Positions 27,763-35,775 of a stretch of DNA of 64,000 bases are shown here, in pieces (within the stretch, counting starts at the first letter, position 1; the number at the start of each line of letters is the position of its first letter). The DNA lies in contig CALDSU010000007.1 in NCBI GenBank assembly GCA_937924525.1, forward strand, positions 62,001 to 126,000. Reading direction: 5' to 3'. The stretch is from an uncultured Bryobacteraceae bacterium (GTDB taxonomy: Bacteria; Acidobacteriota; Terriglobia; Bryobacterales; Bryobacteraceae). Made by a program: the position numbers and the translations under genes. Under the pieces are notes generated by a model. The model ran no database searches. It was not told the origin of the DNA and was given only the letters and a program-made list of their open reading frames with translations.

Positions 27763-28107
27763 ATGGGGTTTGAGCCGACCGCCGTGATCGATATGGCGCA
27801 GCTACGGAACATTACTCTCGACGACGAGGAGTTGATGAAGGAAATCGTTGCGGCGCTGGTGGACGACGCGGCTTCGCAAATCGGCAAGCTGCGCGAAGCG
27901 CTGGAGCGCGCCGACGCCGGCGAATGCGCGCGCGTCGCCCATTCTGCGCGGGGCGCTTGCGGCAACGTGGGCGCGGTGAGCCTGGCGGCGCTGTTCTCTT
28001 CGATTGAGCGGGATGCCCGGGGCGGAAATCTGCCCGCGTGCCGGTCGAATCTGTCGCTGCTGCACCAGGAGCTCGACCGGCTCCGTAACCAGTCTCAGCT
28101 CATCTAG
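27763..28107 (+). CDS. Stand-alone Hpt (histidine phosphotransfer) protein
   Basis: 114 residues with a four-helix Hpt domain. The phosphorylated His is H60 in AHSARGACGNVGA, matching the AHxLKGxxxxxGA consensus, with Ala64-Cys66 replacing the usual Gly-Ser positions. Helices before it (DDEELMKEIVAALVDDAASQIGKL region) and after it (LAALFSSIERDARGG) fit the family. It should shuttle phosphate between a hybrid kinase and a response regulator, neither of which is nearby. AAGGAG lies eleven bases before the chosen ATG; an upstream ATG at 27715 would add a non-conserved tail. Confidence 0.82.
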   Translation: MGFEPTAVIDMAQLRNITLDDEELMKEIVAALVDDAASQIGKLREALERADAGECARVAHSARGACGNVGAVSLAALFSSIERDARGGNLPACRSNLSLLHQELDRLRNQSQLI

Positions 28108-28474
28108 CCGTCCGGTTCCAAGCTTCCACTAAGGCGCGAACCGCGTCCACCCCCAACTGCGCCGCGTGCCGCGACTCCCGGGAAAGACCGCCGACCGCGT
28201 CCTCCAGATCTCGCGCCGTCAACCCCTCCAGGTCGTCGCGGGTCTTTCCCCCCAGCCACTCGCAAAGCACATCCCCCACCGCGATCGATGCGGTGCAACC
28301 GCGGGTCTTGTACCGCGCCTCGACCACCACCTCGCCGTCGATTCTAGAATACAGCCGGAGAATGTCGCCGCACGCCGGGTTCAGCGCCTCCACCGCAAGC
28401 GCGGGTGGAGGCAGTTCGCCGCAGTGCTTAGGATTGCGGAAATGCTCCAGTAGGCGGTCGCTATAAAGAGCCAT
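28100..28474 (-). CDS. IscU/NifU-like Fe-S scaffold protein, third Cys missing
   Basis: 124 residues of the IscU/NifU_N fold, on which [2Fe-2S] clusters are built. C35 (NPACGD, with D37) and C60 (RGCTASIA) match the first two ligands. At the third position IscU has His-Cys; here the sequence is H103-A104 (SRHAAQLG), so the cysteine is absent and only the His remains. Cys71 or Cys18 might substitute, or the protein may bind clusters differently or not at all. No iscS or sufS gene is adjacent. The last eight bases overlap the Hpt gene, with which it converges. Confidence 0.82.
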   Translation of the reverse strand: MALYSDRLLEHFRNPKHCGELPPPALAVEALNPACGDILRLYSRIDGEVVVEARYKTRGCTASIAVGDVLCEWLGGKTRDDLEGLTARDLEDAVGGLSRESRHAAQLGVDAVRALVEAWNRTAR

Positions 28475-28510
28475 CTGCCTTCATCCTAGCGTGTGCGAAA
28501 GTGGAGGAAC

Positions 28511-28918
28511 ATGACGACTGTGGTAGGCGGCCTCATCGAGCGAGCCGGCAAAATTCTGATTGGACAGCGCGCCTCGGAACAGGCGCATCCGGGTAAGTGG
28601 GAGTTTCCAGGAGGCAAAGTGGAGCCGGGCGAGAGCCTGGAGAACGCTCTCCGGCGGGAATTGGCCGAGGAACTCGCCATCGACGCCCGCATCGGCCCGG
28701 AGGTGGAGCGATATGAGTTTGCGTATCCCGGCCAGTCCCCTATTCTGCTCGTGTTTTTCCGCGTTGCCAGCTTTTGCGGCGAGATCGAAAACCGCGTTTA
28801 CGGGCGGGTCGCGTGGGCGGCGCCGCGCGAACTGCCGGAGTTCGATTTTCTTGAAGGGGACGTGGCTTTTGTCAGAAGGCTCGCCGCGAAGGCGGAAAAA
28901 ACAAATCGCGGGGAGTAG
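28511..28918 (+). CDS. mutT: MutT-type NUDIX hydrolase (8-oxo-dGTP diphosphatase)
   Basis: 135 residues with a complete NUDIX box (GX5EX7REUXEEXGU form, about 34-56: GGKVEPGESLENALRRELAEE plus the next residues). The short length, the early GKWEFPGGK and the late acidic tail match MutT, which removes 8-oxo-dGTP from the nucleotide pool and prevents A:T to C:G changes. The ATG at 28511 has GGAGG three bases upstream; a GTG eighteen bases earlier is less likely. It is divergent from the IscU-like gene and its stop codon lies inside a long hairpin. Confidence 0.88.
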   Translation: MTTVVGGLIERAGKILIGQRASEQAHPGKWEFPGGKVEPGESLENALRRELAEELAIDARIGPEVERYEFAYPGQSPILLVFFRVASFCGEIENRVYGRVAWAAPRELPEFDFLEGDVAFVRRLAAKAEKTNRGE

Positions 28919-28956
28919 GTTAGGCGACTCGTTTGCCCTCACCTACGCCCCGCGAT
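28905..28956 (+). repeat. Long hairpin spanning the mutT stop codon
   Basis: Arms 28905-28920 and 28941-28956 pair at 15 of 16 positions (ATCGCGGGG-A-GTAGGT type) around a 20-base loop. The stop codon lies within the left arm. No T run follows directly, so it is not a standard intrinsic terminator; it may protect the 3' end of the mRNA or be a repeat element. Confidence 0.6.
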
Positions 28957-29100
28957 CACTTCCTTGCCGACTCGGAGGAGAGAAGGAGACGTGCTTTTCA
29001 GTTCCTACCGGCTACCTGTTTTTACTGTAATCGATCTTTCGAGAAATGGAAAGTCCTGTGAAGCCAGTATATTCGACGGGGTCTTAAGAGGTTCCGCGGC

Positions 29101-29853
29101 TCAGTCGTACACGTAGTGCAGTACGGCTTTGAGGTCTTCCCAGGCCTCTTTCTTCGCGCCCTGGTTGTAGGCCCTCAGCAGGTAGGAGGGGTGATACGTC
29201 ACCATCACCGGAATCTCATTCCATTTGAACCAGTTACCCCGAAGCTTGGTGACGCCTTCCTTTTTCCCGAGCAAGGCCCGCGCGGCGGTTCCCCCTAAGG
29301 CGCAAATGGCCTGGGGGGCGATGGCCCGGAGTTGCCGCGCCAGAAACTGGCCGCAGATCTCCATCTCGTCCGGCTCCGGCGTCCGGTTGTTCGGGGGCCG
29401 GCATTTCACAACGTTACAGATATAGACGTCCTGACGGAGCAACTTCATCCCCTCTCTCCGGGCGGTGCCCTCGATCATCTGCGTCAGCAGTTGCCCGGCG
29501 CGCCCGACAAACGGCAGTCCTTGTCTGTCTTCTTCCTCTCCCGGCCCCTCTCCCACAAATACCAGCCTGGATTGGGGGTTGCCGGCGCCGAAGACGATTT
29601 TCGAACGCCCCTCGCACAGGCGGCAGCGTTTGCAGTCGCCGATGTCTTCCAGAATCTTCGGCAAGGAGTCGGAAGCGGGCAGCAGTTCGGGCAGCGGGAG
29701 TTCCGGTGTCAAGAAAGAGTCCTGTACGGCGGGCGGCGGTGGAGGGTCGGCAGATGCTGCGACAACGGGGGAGGCGGTCTGCCGCCGGTACACATCCCGC
29801 ATGCCAAGGTCTTGATAAAACTCAAGATATTGACGCAACTGCCGCTCGTCCAT
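29101..29853 (-). CDS. Type-4 uracil-DNA glycosylase (Fe-S)
   Basis: 250 residues. The iron-sulphur ligands are C74 and C77 (CKRC), C151 (VVKC) and C167 (MEIC), the spacing known for family 4 UDGs. The active-site loops [20 protein letters not shown] and HPSYLLR are present. It excises uracil from DNA. A non-conserved Pro-rich N-terminal extension (about 28-50) may be an interaction tail. I use the ATG at 29853; a GTG just before it is possible. It is the last gene of the coaBC-rpoZ-gmk operon, separated from coaBC by seven bases. Confidence 0.9.
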   Translation of the reverse strand: MDERQLRQYLEFYQDLGMRDVYRRQTASPVVAASADPPPPPAVQDSFLTPELPLPELLPASDSLPKILEDIGDCKRCRLCEGRSKIVFGAGNPQSRLVFVGEGPGEEEDRQGLPFVGRAGQLLTQMIEGTARREGMKLLRQDVYICNVVKCRPPNNRTPEPDEMEICGQFLARQLRAIAPQAICALGGTAARALLGKKEGVTKLRGNWFKWNEIPVMVTYHPSYLLRAYNQGAKKEAWEDLKAVLHYVYD

Positions 29854-29860
29854 CACGAGT

Positions 29861-31072
29861 TCACCCGCTTGCGTACAGCGCCAGGCGGAGGGTCAACGCC
29901 TCGTCGAAGATGGCGTCCGCCACTTTGCGCTTCGAAGCCCGTGGCACTTCGCGAACCTCGCCTGTCCGCATGACCAGCACGACTTCGTTCTCGTCCGCCT
30001 CGAAGCCCGCGCCTTCACCGACCAGGTTTCCCACGATCATGTCCGCACCCTTCGCTTCCAGTTTCCGGCGCGCCTCGGACTTCAGGTTTTGCGTCTCGGC
30101 GGCGAATCCAATGAGCAGGCGGTCTTCCTTCCGGCGGCCCAACTCGAGCAGAATGTCGGGTGTCGGGTCGAGTTCCAGGGAGACGCGCGCGGCGGTTTTC
30201 TTGATTTTCTGTTCCGCCACCCGCACCACCTGAAAATCGGCGACCGCCGCAGCCTTAATGATGATGGTTGCTTCCGCAAGGTGCTGGAACACGGCGTCGC
30301 GCATTTCCGCAGCCGTGCGCACCGGGACGAGCAGGGCGCCCACCGGCGGGTTCAGCGACACCGGGCCCGACACCAGCACCACCTTTGCGCCCCGCGCCAC
30401 TGCAGCTTCCGCGAGCGCGTAACCCATCTTGCCGCTCGACCGGTTACTGATGTAACGGACCGGGTCGATCGGCTCCTGAGTCGGGCCCGCCGTAATCAGG
30501 ACGGTCTCACCCTCCAGATCTCTCCGGACCGAGAGCTTCCGCAGCACGGCATCGACAATCGACTCCGGTTCCGCCAGCCGGCCTGGCCCCACCATCCCGC
30601 AAGCCAGGAACCCGGACTCTGGGTCTACAATTGTAATACCTCTGCCTCGCAGCGTCGCCAGGTTGGCCTGTGTCGCCGGATGCTGCCACATTCCGGTGTT
30701 CATGGCCGGGGCCAGCACGGTCGGACCAGGGAAGGCCAGGTACATCGTGCTCAAGAAGTCGTCCGCCAGACCGTGCGCGAACTTCGCCATCAGGTCCGCG
30801 GTGGCAGGCGCCACCAGAAGCAGATCGTTTTCCAGGGCCACGCCGATATGCTCGACCGCGCTCGAGAGCGTGCCCTCTGCTCCGCCCTCGGGAAACAGGC
30901 TGGTGATGACTTTCTGGCCGGTGAGCGCCGCGAATGTCAGGGGACGGACGAATTCCTGCGCGCTGGACGTCATGATGACTCGCACCTGTACGCCCCGCTG
31001 CACCAGCAGGCGCGCTACTTCGGCCGCCTTATAGGCGGCGATGCCTCCACCGACGCCCAGTGCGACCCGCAT
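29861..31072 (-). CDS. coaBC: CoaBC: phosphopantothenoylcysteine decarboxylase / phosphopantothenate--cysteine ligase
   Basis: 403 residues, full length for the bifunctional enzyme. The N-terminal flavin-dependent decarboxylase (CoaC, about 1-185) has the GGGIAAYK start, the His in SAVEHIGVALENDLLLVAPATADL and PAMNTGMW; the C-terminal ligase (CoaB, about 190-400) shows GPTQEPIDPVRYISNRSSGKMG and KAAAVADF, with IGFAAET. It makes 4'-phosphopantetheine from 4'-phosphopantothenate. The flavin-binding and Cys region (GFLACGMVGPGRLAEP) is complete. It begins three bases after rpoZ. Confidence 0.96.
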   Translation of the reverse strand: MRVALGVGGGIAAYKAAEVARLLVQRGVQVRVIMTSSAQEFVRPLTFAALTGQKVITSLFPEGGAEGTLSSAVEHIGVALENDLLLVAPATADLMAKFAHGLADDFLSTMYLAFPGPTVLAPAMNTGMWQHPATQANLATLRGRGITIVDPESGFLACGMVGPGRLAEPESIVDAVLRKLSVRRDLEGETVLITAGPTQEPIDPVRYISNRSSGKMGYALAEAAVARGAKVVLVSGPVSLNPPVGALLVPVRTAAEMRDAVFQHLAEATIIIKAAAVADFQVVRVAEQKIKKTAARVSLELDPTPDILLELGRRKEDRLLIGFAAETQNLKSEARRKLEAKGADMIVGNLVGEGAGFEADENEVVLVMRTGEVREVPRASKRKVADAIFDEALTLRLALYASG

Positions 31073-31075
31073 GGA

Positions 31076-31324
31076 TCAAACGTCCTCTTGCACTGGCTTC
31101 GGCCCTTCGGGCTTGGTCAGCAATTCGTACTTCACCAAGCCCCGCCGCACCTCTTCCATCGCGATCACCGTCGGCTTCTTCGCGGTCGTGGGCAAAAACG
31201 GCCGCGCCCCGTTCTGCAACTGGCGCGCTCGCTTGGCGGCCACGATGATAAACCGGTTCACGCTCATCTCCGGATCGTCCGGAATCACGCAATTGGTGAC
31301 ATTGCGAACTGCTCCATCAGCCAT
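31076..31324 (-). CDS. rpoZ: RNA polymerase omega subunit
   Basis: 82 residues, the small subunit that helps assemble RNA polymerase. The core NRFIIVAAKRARQLQ is the omega signature, followed by PTVIAMEEVRRGLVKYEL. The length and the position between gmk and coaBC are typical in Acidobacteriota, Proteobacteria and Firmicutes. The start at 31324 is an ATG six bases after gmk. Confidence 0.95.
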   Translation of the reverse strand: MADGAVRNVTNCVIPDDPEMSVNRFIIVAAKRARQLQNGARPFLPTTAKKPTVIAMEEVRRGLVKYELLTKPEGPKPVQEDV

Positions 31325-31330
31325 CTACTT

Positions 31331-31945
31331 CTACTCCTTACCTGCCTCGAAAGTTTCCAGCACGGGTCCGATCCGCGGCTCCATCCGGGATCGCCGAATG
31401 CGCTCCGCCCGCACGACCGCTTCCAGCGCCCTCACGGACTCCTCCAGATCCTCATTTATCAGCACATAATCGTACGCGCGATAGTTCGAGATCTCCCGGG
31501 CCGCGTCCCGCAAACGGCGGTGAATCACTTCATCCGCGTCCTCCCCCCGGGCGCGAAGACGCGTCTCCAAAACCTGGCGGGAGGGCGGGAGAATGAAGAC
31601 GGAGACCGCTTCCGGAATCCTTCTCTTCAATTGTGCCGCACCCTGGACGTCGATGTCGAGCACGACATCCGCTCCCTGCTCCCGCGCCTGGTCAAGCACG
31701 CTGCGATGCGTCCCGTAGTAGTTCCCGAACACCTCGGCCCACTCGAGGAATTCGTCGCGGCGCAAGCGCTCTTCGAACTCTTCTCTACATATGTAGAAAT
31801 AATTTTCCCCGTCCCGCTCCGCCCCCCTCGGCTTGCGAGTCGTGTACGACACGGAGAAAGTCAAGCTCGGCACGTCGCGCAGCAGACGGGTGACCAAGGT
31901 GGACTTGCCCGAACCGGAGGGAGCCGAGATGATGAAGACGATCAT
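31331..31945 (-). CDS. gmk: Guanylate kinase
   Basis: 204 residues. Converts GMP and ATP into GDP and ADP, also recycling cyclic-nucleotide products. The P-loop APSGSGKST (8-16) is at the N-terminus; SYTTRKPRGAERDGENYFYI and EWAEVFGNYYGTHRS form the GMP-binding part, and DIDVQGAAQLK the family-specific segment. The ATG at 31945 is preceded by GGAG at the end of yicC and leaves a two-base gap to that gene. A longer open frame upstream is only the yicC antiframe. Confidence 0.96.
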   Translation of the reverse strand: MIVFIISAPSGSGKSTLVTRLLRDVPSLTFSVSYTTRKPRGAERDGENYFYICREEFEERLRRDEFLEWAEVFGNYYGTHRSVLDQAREQGADVVLDIDVQGAAQLKRRIPEAVSVFILPPSRQVLETRLRARGEDADEVIHRRLRDAAREISNYRAYDYVLINEDLEESVRALEAVVRAERIRRSRMEPRIGPVLETFEAGKE

Positions 31946-31947
31946 CG

Positions 31948-32838
31948 TTACTCCAGATTCAGGCTCTGCTCGCGGATCTTGTCGATTTCGGCCTTTGCGG
32001 CGAGGGCCAGTCCGGTAAGCGTCAGTCCCAATTCGCCCAAGCCGCTGGTCTTGGAGAGGATGGTATTGGTTTCCCGATTCATTTCCTGAAGCAGGAAGTC
32101 CAGTTTCTTGCCGGTCTCCCCGCCCCCGTCGAGCAAGCCTTCCAACTGGCCGGTGTGCGTTTTCAGGCGCATCAGTTCTTCGGCGATGTCGCTGCGGTCG
32201 GCCAGCAGGGCAGCCTCCTGAGCCAGGCGTTGCGGTTCCACGCCCGCGCCGCGCAACAAGGCCCGCATGCGCTCTTTCAGCCGCTTTTGAAACTCGGCGG
32301 TGGCGCGCCCGCGGATTTCCTCCATCTGTTCGGCGCTGCGCGCGATGGCGGCGCAACGCTGACGCATCTCGGCCGCGATGGCGGCGCCCTCGCGCTCGCG
32401 GAACCGGTTCAGGATCTCCAGCGCCTCGGTCATCGCCTCGCCCAGCGCCTCTTCCAGTTCGGGCCCGGATTCCACCGGCACCTCGGCCCGGAACATGCCC
32501 GGCAGCCGGAGAGCCACATTCAGATCCGGCTCGCCGGAAAGGCCATGCTGGGCCGCCGCCTTGCGGAACGCCGCCACGAAAGCGGCCAGGAGGGGCTCGT
32601 TCAACCCGTCCGCCGCCGCGGTGCTCGGCGTGAACGAGGCGTGGATCTGCAAGTGGCCTCTGGCCACGTGATGCTTGATCAGGCCGCGGAGGAATCCTTC
32701 AAACGGGTCGAACTCCGGGGGCAGGTGAAAGTGAAGATCCAGACCGCGGTGGTTGACGCTCTTGACGCTGAGCAGGATCTCCCCCTGCGGCGTCGCCCGG
32801 CGCACGCGCGCGAAACCGGTCATGCTCCGGATGCTCAC
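31948..32838 (-). CDS. yicC: YicC/YloC-family endoribonuclease
   Basis: 296 residues with the conserved beginning RSMTGFA and the C-terminal DUF1732 motif ELMRLKTHTGQLEGLL, GGGETGKKLDFLLQEMNRETNTILSKT. YicC was shown in Escherichia coli to act as an endoribonuclease on small RNAs and related proteins are conserved in the gmk neighbourhood. The start is taken as GTG at 32838, which overlaps the msbA-like stop (GTGA) and gives the common MSIRSMTGFA beginning; an ATG five codons later is possible. Confidence 0.92.
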   Translation of the reverse strand: MSIRSMTGFARVRRATPQGEILLSVKSVNHRGLDLHFHLPPEFDPFEGFLRGLIKHHVARGHLQIHASFTPSTAAADGLNEPLLAAFVAAFRKAAAQHGLSGEPDLNVALRLPGMFRAEVPVESGPELEEALGEAMTEALEILNRFREREGAAIAAEMRQRCAAIARSAEQMEEIRGRATAEFQKRLKERMRALLRGAGVEPQRLAQEAALLADRSDIAEELMRLKTHTGQLEGLLDGGGETGKKLDFLLQEMNRETNTILSKTSGLGELGLTLTGLALAAKAEIDKIREQSLNLE

Positions 32839-34676
32839 AAGTCCACCACCGCGTCGGGTTCCAGAAACTGTAGTTCGTGGAGCTTTTGATACATGCCCCC
32901 CCCTATCACAAGGTCCTCGTGACGTCCCACCTCGCGGATCCGTCCTTGTTCCATCACGACAATTTTATCGGCCCGCCGGATGGTGGAGAGCCGGTGCGCG
33001 ATGACGATGACCGTGCGGCCCGCCATCAGGTTGGCAAGCGCCCGCTGAACGAGCCGCTCCGACTCGCTGTCCAGGTGGGAAGTCGCTTCGTCCAGGATCA
33101 GAATCGGCGCGTCGCGCAGCAAGGCCCGGGCAATAGCGATGCGCTGGCGCTGCCCGCCGCTCAATTTGACGCCCCGTTCCCCCACAATGGTCTGAAAGCC
33201 TTGCGGCAGGCGGTCGATAAACTCCTCGGCGAGCGCGCTCCGGGCCGCGGCCCGGATGGCCTCCGGCCGCGGCGCTGGGGCGTCCGGCGGCAGGCCGTAG
33301 GCGATATTGGCCGCCACGGTGTCGTTGAACAGGAACGTATCCTGCGCCACGATCCCGATATTGCGCCGCAAAGAGGCGAGCGTGAGGTCCCGCACGTCCA
33401 CGCCGTCGATCCGAATCGCGCCCTCGGTCACGTCATACAGGCGCGGCACGAGGTTGGCCAGCGTCGTTTTGCCGGCCCCGCTGGGACCCACCAGCGCCAC
33501 CAGCTCCCCGGCCCGCACTTGCAAGTCGATTCCCCGCAGCGCGAAGCCGCCCGGGTGGGAAGGATAGTGGAAACCCACCCGGTCGAACACAATAGACTCG
33601 GTAAACCGCTCCATCACCCGCGCGCCCGGCCGGTCGGCCATCTCGTCGGGCCGCGCGAGCAGCTCGAACACTTTTTGCGACGCCCCGATCGCCTGCTCAA
33701 AGATATTGTGAATCCCGGTCAGGCGCTTCACCGGCTCATAGAGCATCAGCAACGCGATCACAAAGCTGGTGAATTCGCCCGCGGTTAACTGGCCGGCCTT
33801 AATCTGCCCGCGCGCGTAGGTGAGCAGGCCGACGATGGTCAACGCCGCGAAGAACTCGATCAGGGGTGAAGCCAGCGCCTGCTGCAAAACGTACTTCAGG
33901 TTGCTCCGCCGCAGCTTTTCCGCGGCCGCCCGGAACCGACCCTCTTCGTAGGCCTCGCGCCCGAATGCCTTCACCACTTGCTGGCCCGACAGCGTTTCCT
34001 GCAAAATCTGGTTGACTTCCGCCGCGTCGTCCTGTGCCCGCCGGGTCGTCCGCCGGATGCGCCGGCCGATCCGCGCCGTCGGCACCAGGACAAACGGCAG
34101 CACCGTCAGGCTCACCAGGGCCAGCCGCCAGTCCCGGTGCATCACCACGAAGAGCAAGCCCAACACCACAAAAACCTGCCGCAACAGATCGGCCAGGATG
34201 TGCGACACCGCCACCTGGATCTTATCAATGTCGTTCATGATGGACGACATCAATTTGCCCGTCGCATGCGTTTCAAAGAACTGGCTGCCCTGGCGGATCA
34301 CTTTGGCGAACACGTGGTTGCGGAGATCCATCACCGTGGTGAAGCCGACGTAGCTGATGAGGTAATTGCCGGCGTAATCGCAGACGCCCTTGATGGCGAA
34401 CACGGCCACGATGCCGAAGGCGACGCTGGTCCAGACATTGTGAATGCCCGCGGGGACCAGTTGGTGCAGGTAGACGGGGTAGTCGGCGACCGGCACGCGG
34501 AACAGCAGCACCGGGGCGTTCGGCGAGGCCGGATTCAGCACCCGGTCGAATACCGGCGCCAGCAGCAGCGCCATCAATCCGTGCATGGCGCCCACCACCG
34601 CCATCAGGACGACCGAGGCAACGAGCATGGGCCAGTAGCGCGCGGCGTAGACCAGAAGTCTCCAGCGTTCGGTCAC
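32835..34676 (-). CDS. MsbA-like lipid/peptide ABC exporter
   Basis: 613 residues: a six-helix transmembrane domain (about 1-330) fused to an ATPase domain (about 345-605). Motifs are Walker A GPSGAGKTT, Q-loop, signature LSGGQRQRIAIARAL, Walker B ILILDEAT and the H-loop IAHRLST. The layout and the adjacent glycosyltransferase suggest export of lipid A-core or another glycolipid across the inner membrane, as for MsbA, but a drug or peptide substrate cannot be excluded. The GTG start overlaps the GT9 stop by four bases. Confidence 0.9.
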   Translation of the reverse strand: MTERWRLLVYAARYWPMLVASVVLMAVVGAMHGLMALLLAPVFDRVLNPASPNAPVLLFRVPVADYPVYLHQLVPAGIHNVWTSVAFGIVAVFAIKGVCDYAGNYLISYVGFTTVMDLRNHVFAKVIRQGSQFFETHATGKLMSSIMNDIDKIQVAVSHILADLLRQVFVVLGLLFVVMHRDWRLALVSLTVLPFVLVPTARIGRRIRRTTRRAQDDAAEVNQILQETLSGQQVVKAFGREAYEEGRFRAAAEKLRRSNLKYVLQQALASPLIEFFAALTIVGLLTYARGQIKAGQLTAGEFTSFVIALLMLYEPVKRLTGIHNIFEQAIGASQKVFELLARPDEMADRPGARVMERFTESIVFDRVGFHYPSHPGGFALRGIDLQVRAGELVALVGPSGAGKTTLANLVPRLYDVTEGAIRIDGVDVRDLTLASLRRNIGIVAQDTFLFNDTVAANIAYGLPPDAPAPRPEAIRAAARSALAEEFIDRLPQGFQTIVGERGVKLSGGQRQRIAIARALLRDAPILILDEATSHLDSESERLVQRALANLMAGRTVIVIAHRLSTIRRADKIVVMEQGRIREVGRHEDLVIGGGMYQKLHELQFLEPDAVVDL

Positions 34677-35608
34677 GCGGTCACCCCTAGTTGCGCCACG
34701 GCCTGCCGGGCGTCGTCCAGCGTCACGGCCGCGATGCCGGCCGGGGCGTGCAGGACCGCCGCCGGCGTACGCCAGGGGGCCCACACCTCGCGGTCGGAAG
34801 CGCCAAAAATCACCACCACCGGCAGGCCGAACGCCGCGGCGACATGGGCCGGACCCGAGTCATTACCTACGAACAGCGCGGCGCCCGCGATCAGCCGTAT
34901 GGTTTCCCCGAGCGGCCTCCCCGCCACGCAGGTGAAGTCCGCGAACGGGCCGCAGTTGTCCGCCCCGGTGCCCGTAAACACGGCGCGGAGCCCGCATGCG
35001 TTCTCCAGCCACCGGGCCAGGGCCGCGAAACGCTCCGCCGGCCAAGTCTTTTCCGGATGCGAAGCAAAAGGATGGAGCACGGCGTACGGCCCGGTGGTGA
35101 TCGGGGACGGACCGCCCGCCGCCAGGCGCGCCCGCGGAACCTCCGCTTGCGGCACACCCAGGTAGAACATCGCCGCGGCCAGGTGTTCCGCCGTGTGCAC
35201 CCGCCGCTCGACGCCCAGAATCTCCTGCGCACGCGGGATGCAAAGGTTGTACACTCCGCCGAAGCGATAGTGCTGAAAACCCGCCCGGTAGCGCGCCCCG
35301 CTCAGAGCGGTCAGCCACGTGCTGCGCGTGCCGCCATGCAGGTTGAGGCACAGCGCCGGGCGGAAGCGCCGCAAGACGGCCGCCTCCGGCGGCAGAATCT
35401 CGGCGACATCGGGATTGCCTTCGTAGACCGCCGCAAAGCGGGATTCCACCGCGACGCCGATCCGCAAATCAGGACGGTGGCTTTTCAATAAGTGCAGCGC
35501 CGGCGTCGTCAACACGCAATCGCCGAGCGAGCGCAGCCGAAGGATCGCCACCCGGGCTCCGACTGGCAACCGATCGAGGACAGTCAATGGGGCGGAAATC
35601 GGCGTCAA
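34673..35608 (-). CDS. GT9-family glycosyltransferase (heptosyltransferase-like)
   Basis: 311 residues with the two Rossmann halves of GT-B enzymes. The N-terminal LRSLGDCVLTTPALHLLKSHRPD and the C-terminal LHPFASHPEKTWPAERFAALARWL and GNDSGPAHVAAAFGLPVVVIFG are hallmarks of GT9 heptosyltransferases that build the lipopolysaccharide core. The start is unusual: TTG at 35608 overlaps the preceding stop as TTGA, in line with the GTGA/ATGA junctions of this operon. A longer open frame upstream only reads through the trm112-like gene. It is coupled to the MsbA-like exporter. Confidence 0.88.
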   Translation of the reverse strand: MTPISAPLTVLDRLPVGARVAILRLRSLGDCVLTTPALHLLKSHRPDLRIGVAVESRFAAVYEGNPDVAEILPPEAAVLRRFRPALCLNLHGGTRSTWLTALSGARYRAGFQHYRFGGVYNLCIPRAQEILGVERRVHTAEHLAAAMFYLGVPQAEVPRARLAAGGPSPITTGPYAVLHPFASHPEKTWPAERFAALARWLENACGLRAVFTGTGADNCGPFADFTCVAGRPLGETIRLIAGAALFVGNDSGPAHVAAAFGLPVVVIFGASDREVWAPWRTPAAVLHAPAGIAAVTLDDARQAVAQLGVTA

Positions 35609-35775
35609 TCCTCGATTTTGGCTTCGTCGATCAGCATGACCGGGATGTCGTCGCGAATCGGGTACACGCGCCGGCACTGCACGCACCGGAGCCCGGTCTC
35701 CGCCGCGGTCAGCTCGACGGTGGCCTTGCACAACGGGCACACCAGGATTTCCAGCAACTCCTTGCTGATGGCCAT
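35605..35775 (-). CDS. Trm112-like zinc protein
   Basis: 56 residues of the UPF0434/Trm112p family. Four Cys (C13, C16, C31, C34) form a small zinc-ribbon-like unit, with the conserved ILVCPLCKATVEL and YPIRDDIPVMLIDEA. In bacteria its role is unproven; the eukaryotic homologue activates methyltransferases. It opens the operon and precedes the GT9 gene. An upstream ATG at 36078 is in the same frame, but the extra 101 codons have no such family homology. Confidence 0.88.
   Translation of the reverse strand: MAISKELLEILVCPLCKATVELTAAETGLRCVQCRRVYPIRDDIPVMLIDEAKIED

Noticed and set aside
28991-29116. Small 41-codon frame with AAGGAG two bases before a GTG
   Set aside because: Spacing from the Shine-Dalgarno-like sequence is too short, it overlaps the end of the uracil-DNA glycosylase gene and it lacks any recognised feature.
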